The notes: generated by a model from the letters alone, not told the origin. 64,000 nucleotides of DNA from Actinospineispora eucalypti (GCA_014208095.1 JACHMT010000004.1:1116001-1180000), one strand, 5' to 3'; numbered from the stretch's first letter, positions 46,971 through 57,736 are shown. Made by a program: numbers and translations.

Positions 46971-48302
46971 CTAGTTGTCGGGCGCGATCGCCGCGTCCAG
47001 CACGGTGTGGGCGGCTTCCAGCCGGCCGCGCTCGGCCAGCAGGCCGGCGGGGGCCAGGGCGAAGCCGTCGTCCGTCGCCACCGGGCAGTCCTCGAGCAGT
47101 TCGCGCAGCTCGGAGTCGGAGCGCAGGGTCACCCGGATCGAGGCCAGCTCGTTCGGGTCGGGCTGGCGGAACACCCCGCCGGTGAGCACCACCAGGCCCA
47201 CACCGACCTCGGCCAGCCGCTCCCGCTCCACCCGCAGGTGCCGCCGGACGGCCAGCACCGCTGCCAGCGCGGCCAGCCGGCGGTCCTCCGCCCGGCCGCC
47301 GGAGTCGGTCGGCAGGTAGCCGGTCTCCTCGGCCAGCCGGCGGACCGCCGGGGTGAGCAGGTCGGCCTCCACCGGGTCGATCAGTCCCGCGGCCTGGCCG
47401 TCGGTCAGGATGCCCTCGGCGGAGCGGCGCATGCCCAGGTCGGCCTCCGAGGTGGAGCGGGCCAGCTCCGGCGGGTCGCCCGGCAGCGCCGAGTAGACGT
47501 CCGTGGTGGACGACCCGACGTCCACCGCCAGCACCGCGCCGCCCGGGGCGTCACGCACCCGGACCAGCTCCACCAGCCCCCGGCCGACCGCGCGCGGAGT
47601 GGTGTACCGGGCCAGCCGGCGGAACCGGGCGGTGGTGGCCGAACCGCGCCCGCCGACCAGGTGGCCGCCGAGCAGCGTGGCAACGGCGGCGCGCGCCGAA
47701 CCGGGGGAGACCCGGCCGGTTGCGGGCAGCGCGGGTTCGGCGGTCACCACGTTGCGGGCGGTGGCCCGCAGCAGCGCGAGCGCATCCGCCCGCACCGACT
47801 CGTGCACGGAGAGCACGATCGGCGCCCGCACCCGGGCACGGGCCAGCCGGGCGGCGTTGCGCAGCAGGCTCTGCGGGGCGGCCGCACCCACCCCGTCCAC
47901 CAGCAGCACCACGTCCGGCCGGGCGGCGCGCAGCGCGCGCACCCCGCTCGGCTCCAGCAGCCCGGCCTGCACGTGCACCAGCCGCGCGCCCGAGGAGCAG
48001 GCCACCTGGTAACCGGCCTCGGTGCTGGCCAGCCGGTCCAGGCCGACCACGGCCAGGCGCAGCCCGCCGCCGGCGGAGGAACAGGCCAGCAGCTCGGCGC
48101 CGGAGTCCTCGCCGGCCGGCCGGCGAGGGGTCAGCGGCCCGGCCAGGCCCACCGCCGAGGCCGCCGCGTGCACCCCCTCCAGCAGGTCCGAGGGTGTCGT
48201 CGCCTGCTGGGCGATGCCGCTGGGCTGGCCGCCCGAGTCGATGCCGAGCGCTTTCACCCAGCCCGAGCCCACATCGAGGCAGACGGCGGGCCGGGAGGTC
48301 AT
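46971..48302 (-). CDS. Glutamate mutase L (GlmL/MutL) family ASKHA ATPase, orphan
   Basis: A 443-residue actin-fold protein of the GlmL family, thought to act as an ATPase chaperone or reactivase for adenosylcobalamin-dependent mutases. Two phosphate-binding motifs of the ASKHA fold are clear: CLDVGSGWVKALG at the N-terminus and AVDVGSSTTDVYS near residue 250, with VVLTGGVFRQ later. There is no glutamate mutase (mutE/mutS) or other B12 mutase gene nearby. Instead it sits upstream of thyA-folA, so its partner must lie elsewhere or differ from the classical one. Confidence 0.85.
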   Translation of the reverse strand: MTSRPAVCLDVGSGWVKALGIDSGGQPSGIAQQATTPSDLLEGVHAAASAVGLAGPLTPRRPAGEDSGAELLACSSAGGGLRLAVVGLDRLASTEAGYQVACSSGARLVHVQAGLLEPSGVRALRAARPDVVLLVDGVGAAAPQSLLRNAARLARARVRAPIVLSVHESVRADALALLRATARNVVTAEPALPATGRVSPGSARAAVATLLGGHLVGGRGSATTARFRRLARYTTPRAVGRGLVELVRVRDAPGGAVLAVDVGSSTTDVYSALPGDPPELARSTSEADLGMRRSAEGILTDGQAAGLIDPVEADLLTPAVRRLAEETGYLPTDSGGRAEDRRLAALAAVLAVRRHLRVERERLAEVGVGLVVLTGGVFRQPDPNELASIRVTLRSDSELRELLEDCPVATDDGFALAPAGLLAERGRLEAAHTVLDAAIAPDN

Positions 48303-48432
48303 GGCTCCGCAGGGTATTCGGCCAGAAGCGTTACGTCAGGTATATCAAGCGCGTGCCGACTGACGGTACGGTCTCGCTGAGAAGCTGACCCTTTATTCCC
48401 GGCTGCCACAGACGACACCGAGGAGATCACAA

Positions 48433-50064
<1,632 letters not shown>

Positions 50065-50144
50065 GGTCCCGCGCCGGAAAGCCGCGCCATGGTCCCGGCG
50101 CCCGGGCGACCGCTGGCGGCCGGCGTTCTGGCCGTTGCGTTCTC

Positions 50145-50179
50145 GTCCGGGGCGGTGGCGCAGTCGCACCGCCCCGGAC
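50145..50179. terminator. bidirectional hairpin between fadD-like and P450 genes
   Basis: GTCCGGGGCGGTG (50145-50157) pairs perfectly with CACCGCCCCGGAC (50167-50179) over a 9-nt loop. A 37-codon frame with a signal-peptide-like start (50089-50202) overlaps it; the hairpin explains the DNA better. Confidence 0.7.
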
Positions 50180-50228
50180 CGGAGCTGGCGCTGGTTAACT
50201 GACTCGGGACACCGGTGGCGACACGCCG

Positions 50229-51500
50229 CTAGAGCGAGACAGCGGGTGCCCAGGCGAGCGGCAGCGTCCGAAGGCTCCACATGTTGCCGGATTCCTCGGT
50301 GATTTGGGCACCTTCCGGGATGTGGTACTCGGGGATGCGCCGGTGCCACTCCCGCAGGGCCACCGCCATCTCCTGCCGGGCCAGATGAGAACCGAGGCAG
50401 CGATGCGGCCCCACGCCGAAGGTGAAGTGGCGGTTCGGCGCGCGGTCCAGCTGTATCTGGTCGGCCCCGGCGCGGTCGCGCTCGTCCCGCCCGGCCGAAC
50501 CGAGCAGGTTCAGTACCACGTCGCCCGCCTTTATCGGGCAGCCCGCGATCTCGGTGTCCCGGGTGGCGACCCTGGGCAGTTGGACGATCGGGAACGCCCG
50601 GAGCATCTCCTCGACCGCCGTGGGCACCACCGACGGATCCTGGGTCACCCGCCGGCGGTCCGCGTCGTGCGTCGCCAGGTGCAGAAAGGCGTAGCTCAGC
50701 TCGGCGGTGACGGTGTCCAGCCCGGCGACGAACAGCAACACGAAGTACGACAGCAGCTCATCGTGCCGAACCGGTCGCCCGTCGATCTCCCAGTCGAGCG
50801 CCGCGCCGATCAGGTCGTCGCGAGACGGCGCGCCCGAGGCCATCTCGGCCCGCCGCTCCTCGATGACCTGGGAGAACAGTTCCACCATCTCGACGCCGGC
50901 GGTCTTGCGGCGTGACCCGTCCGGGTCGCTTTCCGCGTCGCCGTGCAGGAACGCGGTCTCCCACCGCATGAAGCGGTCAAGATCTTCGATCGGCAGCCCC
51001 ATCAGCTCGAGGAAGACGGTGGTGGGGAAGACCTTGGCGAAGTCCTTGACGAAGTCGCACTCCCCCCGCGCCGCGAATCCCTCGATGATCTCGACGCACC
51101 GGGACCGGACCTTGGGTTCCATCGCCCTGATCCGGCCGGGGGCGAACAGCGGGACCGCCAGCCTGCGCCAGACGCCGTGCTCCGGCGGGTCCAGGCTCTG
51201 CGGGATCAGCGTGACCGGTTGCGGCTTGCCGTAGCCCGGCCCGCCGGTGAAATTGGAGAACGATTCGGTGTCCTGCAGAACCCGGAAGATGTCTTCCTGC
51301 CGAGTGGTGAGGTAGAACCCACCGTGCCCGTCGATTTGACCGTTGTCGGGCACGAACAGCACCGGAGCCGAGACACGCAGCTCGTCGGCCACCCGGAAGC
51401 TCTCCAGCGGCTTCCGGTCGGACTGCCGGTAGTCGTAGTGGACGATCGGACAGTGTGGGTGGTCGGCCGCGGCGGAGTCGATGGGTGTCTCGACAGACAT
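50229..51500 (-). CDS. Cytochrome P450 (bacterial class I type)
   Basis: Heme monooxygenase, 423 residues. It has I-helix AGLDTVTAE (the usual acid-Thr pair replaced by D-T), K-helix EEMLR, and heme-ligand motif FGVGPHRCLG with the axial Cys. An unusual Gly-rich segment precedes the B-helix (FTGGPGYGKPQP). ATG 51500 follows GGAGGG. No ferredoxin or reductase gene is adjacent, so electron partners come from elsewhere. The substrate is unknown; relatives include CYP-type terpene and fatty-acid hydroxylases. Confidence 0.92.
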   Translation of the reverse strand: MSVETPIDSAAADHPHCPIVHYDYRQSDRKPLESFRVADELRVSAPVLFVPDNGQIDGHGGFYLTTRQEDIFRVLQDTESFSNFTGGPGYGKPQPVTLIPQSLDPPEHGVWRRLAVPLFAPGRIRAMEPKVRSRCVEIIEGFAARGECDFVKDFAKVFPTTVFLELMGLPIEDLDRFMRWETAFLHGDAESDPDGSRRKTAGVEMVELFSQVIEERRAEMASGAPSRDDLIGAALDWEIDGRPVRHDELLSYFVLLFVAGLDTVTAELSYAFLHLATHDADRRRVTQDPSVVPTAVEEMLRAFPIVQLPRVATRDTEIAGCPIKAGDVVLNLLGSAGRDERDRAGADQIQLDRAPNRHFTFGVGPHRCLGSHLARQEMAVALREWHRRIPEYHIPEGAQITEESGNMWSLRTLPLAWAPAVSL

Positions 51501-51599
51501 GGTCCCTCCAGGTCAATGGTGAGTGGGATCACATCCATTCCTAACAGCACGCCGGTCGTAAGAAAAGTGTCACTTGTTATCGTCAGCCCTCGGCAACTA

Positions 51600-51759
51600 G
51601 GCCGTGTTTAAAAAGCCCTCGATCGCGGTCTTCGCGCCCAGGTGGTCCCCGGCCGCGTTGTCGGCACGGCCACGTACCCCGGTACGAGGCCATGCCTCCG
51701 CCTTGCCGGAAACCACCTGGATCACGAAGCCCATCGACCGGGACTTCTTAAACACGGCC
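51600..51759. mobile_element. 160-bp foldback MITE
   Basis: The ends are near-perfect 16-bp inverted repeats (GGCCGTGTTTAAAAAG left; right end complement GGCCGTGTTTAAGAAG). The symmetry continues imperfectly for about 55 bp inward (shared CCAGGTGGT and CCGGC), so most of the element folds on itself. TA flanks both ends (51598-51599 and 51760-51761), consistent with a TA target duplication. There is no transposase frame. Its right edge supplies the G of the neighbouring gene's TAG stop codon. Confidence 0.85.
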
Positions 51760-52919
51760 TAACCCAGCTTGGCGTCCTTGGCGTTGCCGAGCAGCTCCAG
51801 CTTCCCGTTGCGCACCTGGTGGATGAAGATCGCGGCTCCGACCACGTTGCCGTTGGGCTGGAACTTGGTCAGCTTGGCCACGCCGGGGAAGCTGACCGTG
51901 GCCAGGAAGCTGTTGATCGCCTCCGGGGTGGTGTGACCGGCCTGGACGGCCTTGACGAACGCGGTCGCGGCGTCCGCTCCCTCGCTGGCGTAGACGGCGG
52001 GATCGGTGTGGTAGCGGGCGCGGTAGGTGTCGTAGAAGGTCTTCAGTGCGCCCTTGGTCGCCTTGGCGCCGGGCACCGCGCACGGGCAGCCGACGATGGC
52101 TCCCTCGGCGGCCCGCTGGCCCGCGCCGGTGACCAGGCCGACGTCCAGGCTGCCGTCACCGGTGACGAAGGTGGCGGTCATCCCGGCGTCCCGGATCTGC
52201 TTGAGCAGCCGGCCGCCCTGGGAGTAGTAGCCGCCGAAGAACACCGCGTCCGGCGCGAACGCCTTGATCTTGGCCACCGTGGACGAGTGGTCGGAGGCGG
52301 CCTGCGCGAACTGGTCGCGCTCCATCCGCACGCCCTTGGTGCCCAGCTGCTTGCCCACCGCGTTGGCCAGCCCCACGCTGTACTCCTGGTCGTCGCTGAC
52401 CACGAACACCTTGCGCGGCTTCTTGGCCGCGACCAGGAAGTTGGCGATCGCGGGACCCTGCTCGGCGTCGCTGGCCACCACCCGGTGGAAGTACTTCCAA
52501 CCGTTGTTGGCCAGGTCCGGGTTGGTGGCCACCGGGGAGATGTTGGGGATCTTCGCCTGCTCCAGGACCGGGTCGGCGGCCTTGGACTCGCCGGAGAAGG
52601 TCGGCCCGATCATGGCCACGACCTTGTCCTGGGACACCGCCTTGGTGACCAGTGGAACGGCCTGGTCGGGGCTGCCCTGGCTGTCGTACTCGATCAGTTC
52701 GATCTTCTTCGGCGGATTGGTCGCGTTGTAGTCGTCGATCACCATCTTGGCGCCGTTGCGGGGCGGGATGACCAGCCCGGAGCTCTCCCCGGTGAGGTCC
52801 CCGAGGAACCCGATCCTGATGGTGTCCGCCGCCCGCGGGGTCCCGGTGCCCCCGCCGCACGCCGACAGCGTCAGCGCCAGGGGCAGCGCGGTGGCCAGCA
52901 ACAACTTCGTGAAACGCAT
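51759..52919 (-). CDS. LivK-type branched-chain amino acid/amide ABC transporter substrate-binding lipoprotein
   Basis: A 386-residue type-I periplasmic-binding-fold lipoprotein (lipobox LTLSAC, Cys21). Ligand-site signatures: IRIGFLGDLTG, PTFSGESKAADPVLEQ, SDDQEYSVGLANAVG and GGYYSQGGRL. No permease or ATPase genes of a LIV system are adjacent, so it must share a transporter elsewhere or act as a sensor. ATG 52919 follows GAGGAGG. Its stop TAG (51759-51761) straddles the MITE boundary; insertion may have trimmed the original C-terminus. It is divergent from the IclR regulator with a strong operator between. Confidence 0.9.
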   Translation of the reverse strand: MRFTKLLLATALPLALTLSACGGGTGTPRAADTIRIGFLGDLTGESSGLVIPPRNGAKMVIDDYNATNPPKKIELIEYDSQGSPDQAVPLVTKAVSQDKVVAMIGPTFSGESKAADPVLEQAKIPNISPVATNPDLANNGWKYFHRVVASDAEQGPAIANFLVAAKKPRKVFVVSDDQEYSVGLANAVGKQLGTKGVRMERDQFAQAASDHSSTVAKIKAFAPDAVFFGGYYSQGGRLLKQIRDAGMTATFVTGDGSLDVGLVTGAGQRAAEGAIVGCPCAVPGAKATKGALKTFYDTYRARYHTDPAVYASEGADAATAFVKAVQAGHTTPEAINSFLATVSFPGVAKLTKFQPNGNVVGAAIFIHQVRNGKLELLGNAKDAKLG

Positions 52920-52976
52920 CTTCGGTGGTCCTCCTCGGTGCTGGGGGCGCCGGACACCCTCGCGCGGCGGGCTTGC

Positions 52977-53021
52977 GGTGACCTTGCGGCCCGGCCGCGG
53001 CAAGCCGATCGCAAGGTCACC
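52977..53021. promoter_or_regulatory. IclR-type operator: 12-bp inverted repeat
   Basis: GGTGACCTTGCG (52977-52988) and CGCAAGGTCACC (53010-53021) are perfect inverted arms 21 bp apart, with an inner TTGC/GCAA symmetry. They lie between the divergent livK-like and iclR-like genes, so the IclR protein probably controls both. Confidence 0.7.
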
Positions 53022-53049
53022 GAAATGGACCGCCGTACGGTGAGGTGGC

Positions 53050-53790
53050 GTGGCGGACGGGCGGAGCAGACAGCCGGGCGAAGGGCGCGGCGTGCTCGAG
53101 GGCGCCTTCGCGCTGCTCGAGGTGCTCGGGCGGGGCGAGGAGCTCGGGCTCACCCGGCTGGCCGCCGACGCCGGCCTGCCGAAGGCCACTGCCCACCGCC
53201 TGCTCGACCAGCTGGCCGCGCTGAACGCGGTGCAACGCCGGGCGGGCCGCTACCAGCTCGGGCCCCGGATCTTCCGGTTCGGCCAGTCCTGGCGGCCGGC
53301 CCAGGAGTTCCGCGCGGCCGCCGCCTCGCCGTTGCGGCGGCTGGCCCGGGCGACCGGTGCGGGAGGTTTCAGCCTGGCGGTCTTCGACCGCGAACGGGTG
53401 ATGCTGGTGGACGGGGTCGGCCGGGAGGTCAACGAGGTCTTCCCGCTGCGCGCCGGAACCGTGCTGCCGCCGGGGACCGCGCCGGAGCTGCTGTTCGCCG
53501 CCTCCTCGCGGGAGCCCGCGGTCCCGGAGGGCTGTTCCGGGCGTGAGTGGGCCCGCCGGGTCGACGCCGCCCGCCAGGCGGACCTGGCCTATGACGAGGA
53601 GCGGCGGTACGTGCCGGTGGTGTGCGTGGCCGCGCCGGTGCGGACCCGGGACGGGCGGATCGTCGCGGCACTGGCGGCCAGCACCCTGGACGCCCGGAAA
53701 CTGCCGGTGCTGGCCGAGGCGGTGCGCCGCACGGCCCCGGTGATCAGCGCCAACCTGCGGTCCCTGACCCGCTGCCCCGGCTCGAACTGA
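53050..53790 (+). CDS. IclR-family transcriptional regulator
   Basis: A 246-residue IclR protein with an N-terminal winged helix (LGLTRLAADAGLPKATAHRLLDQL) and a C-terminal effector domain (GTVLPPGTAPELLFAAS, and RYVPVVCVAAPVRTRDGRIVAALAAS, each quoted briefly). GTG 53050 follows GAGGTGG. The divergent LivK-type gene and the 12-bp operator suggest it regulates uptake of the bound ligand and itself. Its 3' end overlaps the convergent ThiF-nitroreductase gene by 47 bp. Confidence 0.9.
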   Translation: MADGRSRQPGEGRGVLEGAFALLEVLGRGEELGLTRLAADAGLPKATAHRLLDQLAALNAVQRRAGRYQLGPRIFRFGQSWRPAQEFRAAAASPLRRLARATGAGGFSLAVFDRERVMLVDGVGREVNEVFPLRAGTVLPPGTAPELLFAASSREPAVPEGCSGREWARRVDAARQADLAYDEERRYVPVVCVAAPVRTRDGRIVAALAASTLDARKLPVLAEAVRRTAPVISANLRSLTRCPGSN

Positions 53791-56071
53791 ACGCCTGGTC
53801 CAGCGGGCGGCGCAGGGAGCGCGCCGACGGCGCCGCCACGTGCGCCAGCCGGAACAGCAGTACCTCGGCCTCATCGGTGCCGGTGTCGAAGAGCCTCCGG
53901 TACCGGGTCCGCAGCGCGCGCAACGAAGCGCGTTCGCCCTGGTCGAGGCCCTGACCACCGCCCCGTTCGAGGCGGGCGAACAGGTAGGGCAGCGCGGTCA
54001 TCGGCTGCAGTGCCACGTCGTGCGCCGTGGCGGCGAGCCACAGCCGCTGCATGGCCCGCCCGCCGCGCAGGTAGCTCTCCCTGGCCGTCCCCGGGACGGT
54101 GATCAGGCCGACCGCCGACGCGCCGGCCACCGAGGAGCGGGCCAGGTCCTCCAGCGCCCGGCCACCGCCGAACTCGGACAGGCACGCCATGACCCGCCAC
54201 TGGCGCAGCACCCGGAACACCGCCTGTTCCGCCCCGGTCAGCTCGGCCGTGGCCAGGTCCAGCCCGTAGGGCCGGGCCCGGGCCTCCTCGGGGGTCCACC
54301 GGTAGCCCGCCATGGCGTCCCGGTGCATCGGTTCGTTCAGCAGGCTGAGGCGGTCGCCGGCGCCGATCAGCGCGCCGATCTCGGCCAGTTCCGGCTCGGC
54401 GGCCAGCAGCCGCAACCGGCCGCCCGCCTCCGCGCAGGCCGCCTCGAGCAGCGGGGCCAGCCCCGCCCCCAGCGGCCGGCGCGGGCCGCGCCGCCGGTTG
54501 GTGGCCCTCCGGCCGACCACCTCGATCGGCACCCTCGGCGATGCCGGCCCCGGGGTGAGGGTGACCGTGCAGACCAGCGCCGGGTCATCGGGATCGGGCC
54601 AGGTCCGGGTGTCCGCGCGCAGGCCGAGGTGGGCCGAGGCCAGCTCCAGGTTCTCCGCCAGGGCGCCGAAGGCCACCCAGGTGGCGCCGTGCTCGAAGTC
54701 CAGGCTGGGCAGGTCCCGGGCCGGGTCGTGCCGGCACTCCAGCCGGGCCGCGTCGCCGCGCCAGGTGAGTGACCAGGGCTGGGCGTTGTGCGCGGACGGT
54801 GCCAGCGTGCCGACCGCGGCGATCCACCGCGCGGCCTCCGCGCAGACCGCGCCCCGCCGGGGTTCCGGTGGCAGGGCCGGCGCGTCGCTTCCGGCGGTCG
54901 CCGTGGGGACGGTGGGCGGGGTGTGATGCAGCCCGGCGCCGGGGGCGACCAGCGCGTCCGGGTCCACGTAGTAGCGCCCGGAGGGGACGGGCTCGCCGAG
55001 CAGCAGCCGCCGCGCGGTGTCCGCGACCACCGCCCCGCCCAGGGCGACACCGGACGCCAGCTGGGGCCAGGTCTCCAGCGTGTGCCCGACCTCCGGCAGG
55101 CAGGCCGCCGCCCGGGTGCTCAGCCGCTCCTCGTCCAGGATGGCCAGCATGAACGGGATCTTGTCCGGGGCGGCGAGGCCGCACAGGTCCGCCGCGCGCA
55201 CCGAGGGCGCCAGGCCGTGGAAGACCGGCCGGTCCGGCTCCAGGTCGAACCGCTCCACGTCCAGCATGCCGCGATCGCTGGTGTCCATCAGCACGGGGAT
55301 GCGGTGCGCCCGGGCGCGCTCCCGGATCAGCACCTTGAGGTGCAGGTCGTCGCACTCCTCCACGACCAGGTCCAGCTTCCCGCCGCCGAGCAGGAACTCG
55401 TCCACGTTCTCCGGCCGGATGCCGCCGGCCCACCGTTCGATCTCCAGGTAGGGGTCGACGTCGAACATCTGCCGGGCGGCCAGCACCGTCTTCTCCGCGC
55501 CCAGGTCGGCCAGCCGGCCCCGGATGCGGTTGAGGTTGGACAGCTCCAGCCGGTCCAGGTCGGCGATCTTGAAAGCCCCGCCGATGCCCTCCAGGGCGAG
55601 CGTCACGGCGGCCGCGTTGCCGACCGAGAGGCCCACCACGCCGATCCGGGTGCCGGCCAGCCGGCGCTGCTCGGTGGTGGTGATCTTGTGGCGGTTGCGG
55701 GCGGTGCGCAGCTCGCGGTACTCGGCCTCGGGCAGCGTGTGCACCAGCGTCCCGGACCACGGATACCAGACCCAGGTGCCGTGGTCGGCCGGATGCCGGC
55801 CGACCAGGAACGCCCACGCCCGCCGTTCCAGCTCGGCGGCGGGGTGGCGGTCGGCGGGCCGGCGGGTGGCGACCAGCGCCCTCAGCTGGTCGGCCAGCCG
55901 GTCGTGCACCCGGCGCACCGCCCCCGAGTCGAGCAGCGCGGTGAGCCCGTCGGTGCCGTTCCGGTCGAGGCGGAACAAGGTCGGCCGCCACCCGGCGGCG
56001 TCGGCGGAGTCGGCATGGTCGGTGCCGCGGTCGGCCAGGCGGCGGAGTCGTCCGCGCGGATCTTCACTCAC
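53744..56071 (-). CDS. Rv1355c/MoeY-family ThiF (E1-like) - nitroreductase fusion protein
   Basis: The 775-residue protein has an E1-like ThiF adenylation domain at about 150-390 (VVGLSVGNAAAVTLALEG; IADLDRLELSNLNR; VVEECDDLHLK) and a C-terminal FMN nitroreductase-like region from about 430 (TLAPSAHNAQPWSLTW, VVGRRATNRR). M. tuberculosis Rv1355c (named MoeY) has this architecture, but a molybdopterin role is unproven. GTG 56071 has AGGAGG 6 nt upstream and is preferred to the GTG at 56101. It is divergent from a PAL-like lyase, with a GNAT and a degenerate Nudix protein beyond, suggesting a small-molecule pathway using an activated carboxyl group and a flavin oxidation. Confidence 0.8.
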   Translation of the reverse strand: MSEDPRGRLRRLADRGTDHADSADAAGWRPTLFRLDRNGTDGLTALLDSGAVRRVHDRLADQLRALVATRRPADRHPAAELERRAWAFLVGRHPADHGTWVWYPWSGTLVHTLPEAEYRELRTARNRHKITTTEQRRLAGTRIGVVGLSVGNAAAVTLALEGIGGAFKIADLDRLELSNLNRIRGRLADLGAEKTVLAARQMFDVDPYLEIERWAGGIRPENVDEFLLGGGKLDLVVEECDDLHLKVLIRERARAHRIPVLMDTSDRGMLDVERFDLEPDRPVFHGLAPSVRAADLCGLAAPDKIPFMLAILDEERLSTRAAACLPEVGHTLETWPQLASGVALGGAVVADTARRLLLGEPVPSGRYYVDPDALVAPGAGLHHTPPTVPTATAGSDAPALPPEPRRGAVCAEAARWIAAVGTLAPSAHNAQPWSLTWRGDAARLECRHDPARDLPSLDFEHGATWVAFGALAENLELASAHLGLRADTRTWPDPDDPALVCTVTLTPGPASPRVPIEVVGRRATNRRRGPRRPLGAGLAPLLEAACAEAGGRLRLLAAEPELAEIGALIGAGDRLSLLNEPMHRDAMAGYRWTPEEARARPYGLDLATAELTGAEQAVFRVLRQWRVMACLSEFGGGRALEDLARSSVAGASAVGLITVPGTARESYLRGGRAMQRLWLAATAHDVALQPMTALPYLFARLERGGGQGLDQGERASLRALRTRYRRLFDTGTDEAEVLLFRLAHVAAPSARSLRRPLDQAFSSSRGSGSGTAGWR

Positions 56072-56218
56072 ATGCGCCTCCTGGGGCATACGGCACAACA
56101 CCTACCGCACCCGTGACGCGATCGGGTAGCGCCGGTCCGGTGGGTGGACCGCCGCTACCCGGCCGCCTCGGTGGTGGGCATGGTGGGCGGTGCCGAGGAG
56201 TCCGGGAGGTGCGGGTTG

Positions 56219-57724
56219 GTGGTCGTGCGGGCCTGCCGAGTGCTGCGCTTCCCCGGCCGGCTGACCCCTTCGGACCTGGAAGCCGCGGCGGAACCGGTGC
56301 GGGTGGAGATCGGTGAACAAGCCCTGCGCGGCATCCGGGACTGCCGGGCCTACGTCGACGAGGTGGTCGCCTCCGGCCGTCCGGTCTACGGCGCGACCAC
56401 GGGCTACGGGTCGCTGGTCGGCTACCACCCGAGGCCGGACCCCGCCGAGCAGTCCCAGGGCCTGGTCGATTTCCTGGCCACCGGCCAGGGGGAGGCGCTG
56501 CCGCCGGCGGTGGTGCGGGCCATGCTGCTGGCCCGCACCTGGAGCCTGGCGCAGGGCCGGTCGGGCGTCCCCCCGTCGGTGGTGAGCGCACTGGTGGACG
56601 CGCTGGCCACCCCGCTCGCGCCGGTGGTACCGGAGTACGGGTCGGTGGGGGCCAGCGGGGATCTCACGCCGCTGGCGCACGCGGTCGCCGCGCTGATGGG
56701 GCGGGGCGAGATGTTCGTCGGCGCGACCCGGCTGCCGGCGTCGGTGGCGCTCGAGCGGGCCGGGCTGGCCCCGCTGACCCTCGCCGGCCGGGACGGGTTG
56801 GCGCTGGTCAACGGGACGTCGCTGACCAGTGCGGCGGCCGGGCTGGCCGGCGCGCGGGCTCTCCGGTCGGTGGCCGCCGGGCTCGCGCTCAGCGCGCTGC
56901 TCGCGGAGGTGCTCGGCGCCGGCCACGAGTTCACCTCCGAACGGCTGCTGCGCGCCGCCGGCCACCGGGGCGGCATCGACGCGGCCGGCTACCTGCGCGA
57001 GCGGCTGCGCGGCGCCACGCCGTCCGGCCGGCGGCCACTGCAGGAGCCGTACAGCTTGCGCTGCGTCCCGCAGCTGGCCGGGGCGGTGCTCGGGGCGGCC
57101 CGGCAGGCCACGGAGGTGGTGACCACCGACCTGAACGGGGTCAGCGACAACCCGCTGTTCTTCCCCGGCGAGGGCGAGGTGGTGCACGGGGGCAACTTCT
57201 TCAGCCAGCCGGTCGCGTTCGCCGCCGACCTGCTGTCCATCGTGCTCACCCAGCTGGCCAACCTCGCCGAACGCCAGCTGGACCTGCTGATGGACCCGCA
57301 CCGCAGCAACGGGCTGCCCGCGTCGCTGGCGGCGGAGCCGGGACGCCAGCACGGCCTCACCGGCGTGCAGATCACGGCCACGGCGATCGTGGTGGCGATG
57401 CGCCGCGCGGTCACCCCGGCGGCCATGCAGAGCATCCCCACCAACCAGCACAACCAGGACGTGGTCCCGCTCGGCACCCAGGCCGCTCTGTCCGCGTACG
57501 AGCAGGCGCGGAAGCTGCGCTGGGTGCAGGGCTCGCTGGCCGTCGCGCTGCGGCAGGCGGTGCACCTCGGTGGCCGCGAGCCCGGTTCGGCGGCCGGTTC
57601 GGAGCTGCTGGCCCGGCTGGCCGAGCGCGTCGACCCGGTCGACCCGGACCGCCCCCTGGACGTGGACGTGCGGCGGGCGGCCGGCGTACTGGACGAGCTG
57701 CCCACCGCCCCGTTGGCCGGCTGA
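56219..57724 (+). CDS. HAL/PAL-family MIO aromatic amino acid ammonia-lyase (PAL-like)
   Basis: The 501-residue protein contains the MIO-forming Ala-Ser-Gly at residues 145-147 (GSVGASGDLTPL), the catalytic Tyr loop VYGATTGYGSLVG, NGTSL and the substrate-carboxylate region SDNPLFF. The selectivity positions read Phe-Leu (LVDFLATG), as in cyanobacterial phenylalanine ammonia-lyase, not the Ser-His of histidase, so cinnamate or a beta-amino acid (mutase) is the likely product. GTG 56219 with GGGAGG upstream is preferred over GTG 56144. There are no hut genes nearby. Followed 12 nt later by a GNAT gene. Confidence 0.85.
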   Translation: MVVRACRVLRFPGRLTPSDLEAAAEPVRVEIGEQALRGIRDCRAYVDEVVASGRPVYGATTGYGSLVGYHPRPDPAEQSQGLVDFLATGQGEALPPAVVRAMLLARTWSLAQGRSGVPPSVVSALVDALATPLAPVVPEYGSVGASGDLTPLAHAVAALMGRGEMFVGATRLPASVALERAGLAPLTLAGRDGLALVNGTSLTSAAAGLAGARALRSVAAGLALSALLAEVLGAGHEFTSERLLRAAGHRGGIDAAGYLRERLRGATPSGRRPLQEPYSLRCVPQLAGAVLGAARQATEVVTTDLNGVSDNPLFFPGEGEVVHGGNFFSQPVAFAADLLSIVLTQLANLAERQLDLLMDPHRSNGLPASLAAEPGRQHGLTGVQITATAIVVAMRRAVTPAAMQSIPTNQHNQDVVPLGTQAALSAYEQARKLRWVQGSLAVALRQAVHLGGREPGSAAGSELLARLAERVDPVDPDRPLDVDVRRAAGVLDELPTAPLAG

Positions 57725-57736
57725 GCGGAGCGGAAC

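Noticed and set aside
50089..50202. 37-codon frame with signal-peptide-like sequence between the fadD-like and P450 genes
   Set aside because: No ribosome site, and a perfect 13-bp terminator hairpin lies inside it; the mature peptide would be about 13 residues. Kept only as a remote possibility.
51601..51759. Fragment of an insertion-sequence transposase gene
   Set aside because: Inverted symmetry extends through most of the 160 bp and no transposase motif is readable, so a MITE is the simpler explanation.
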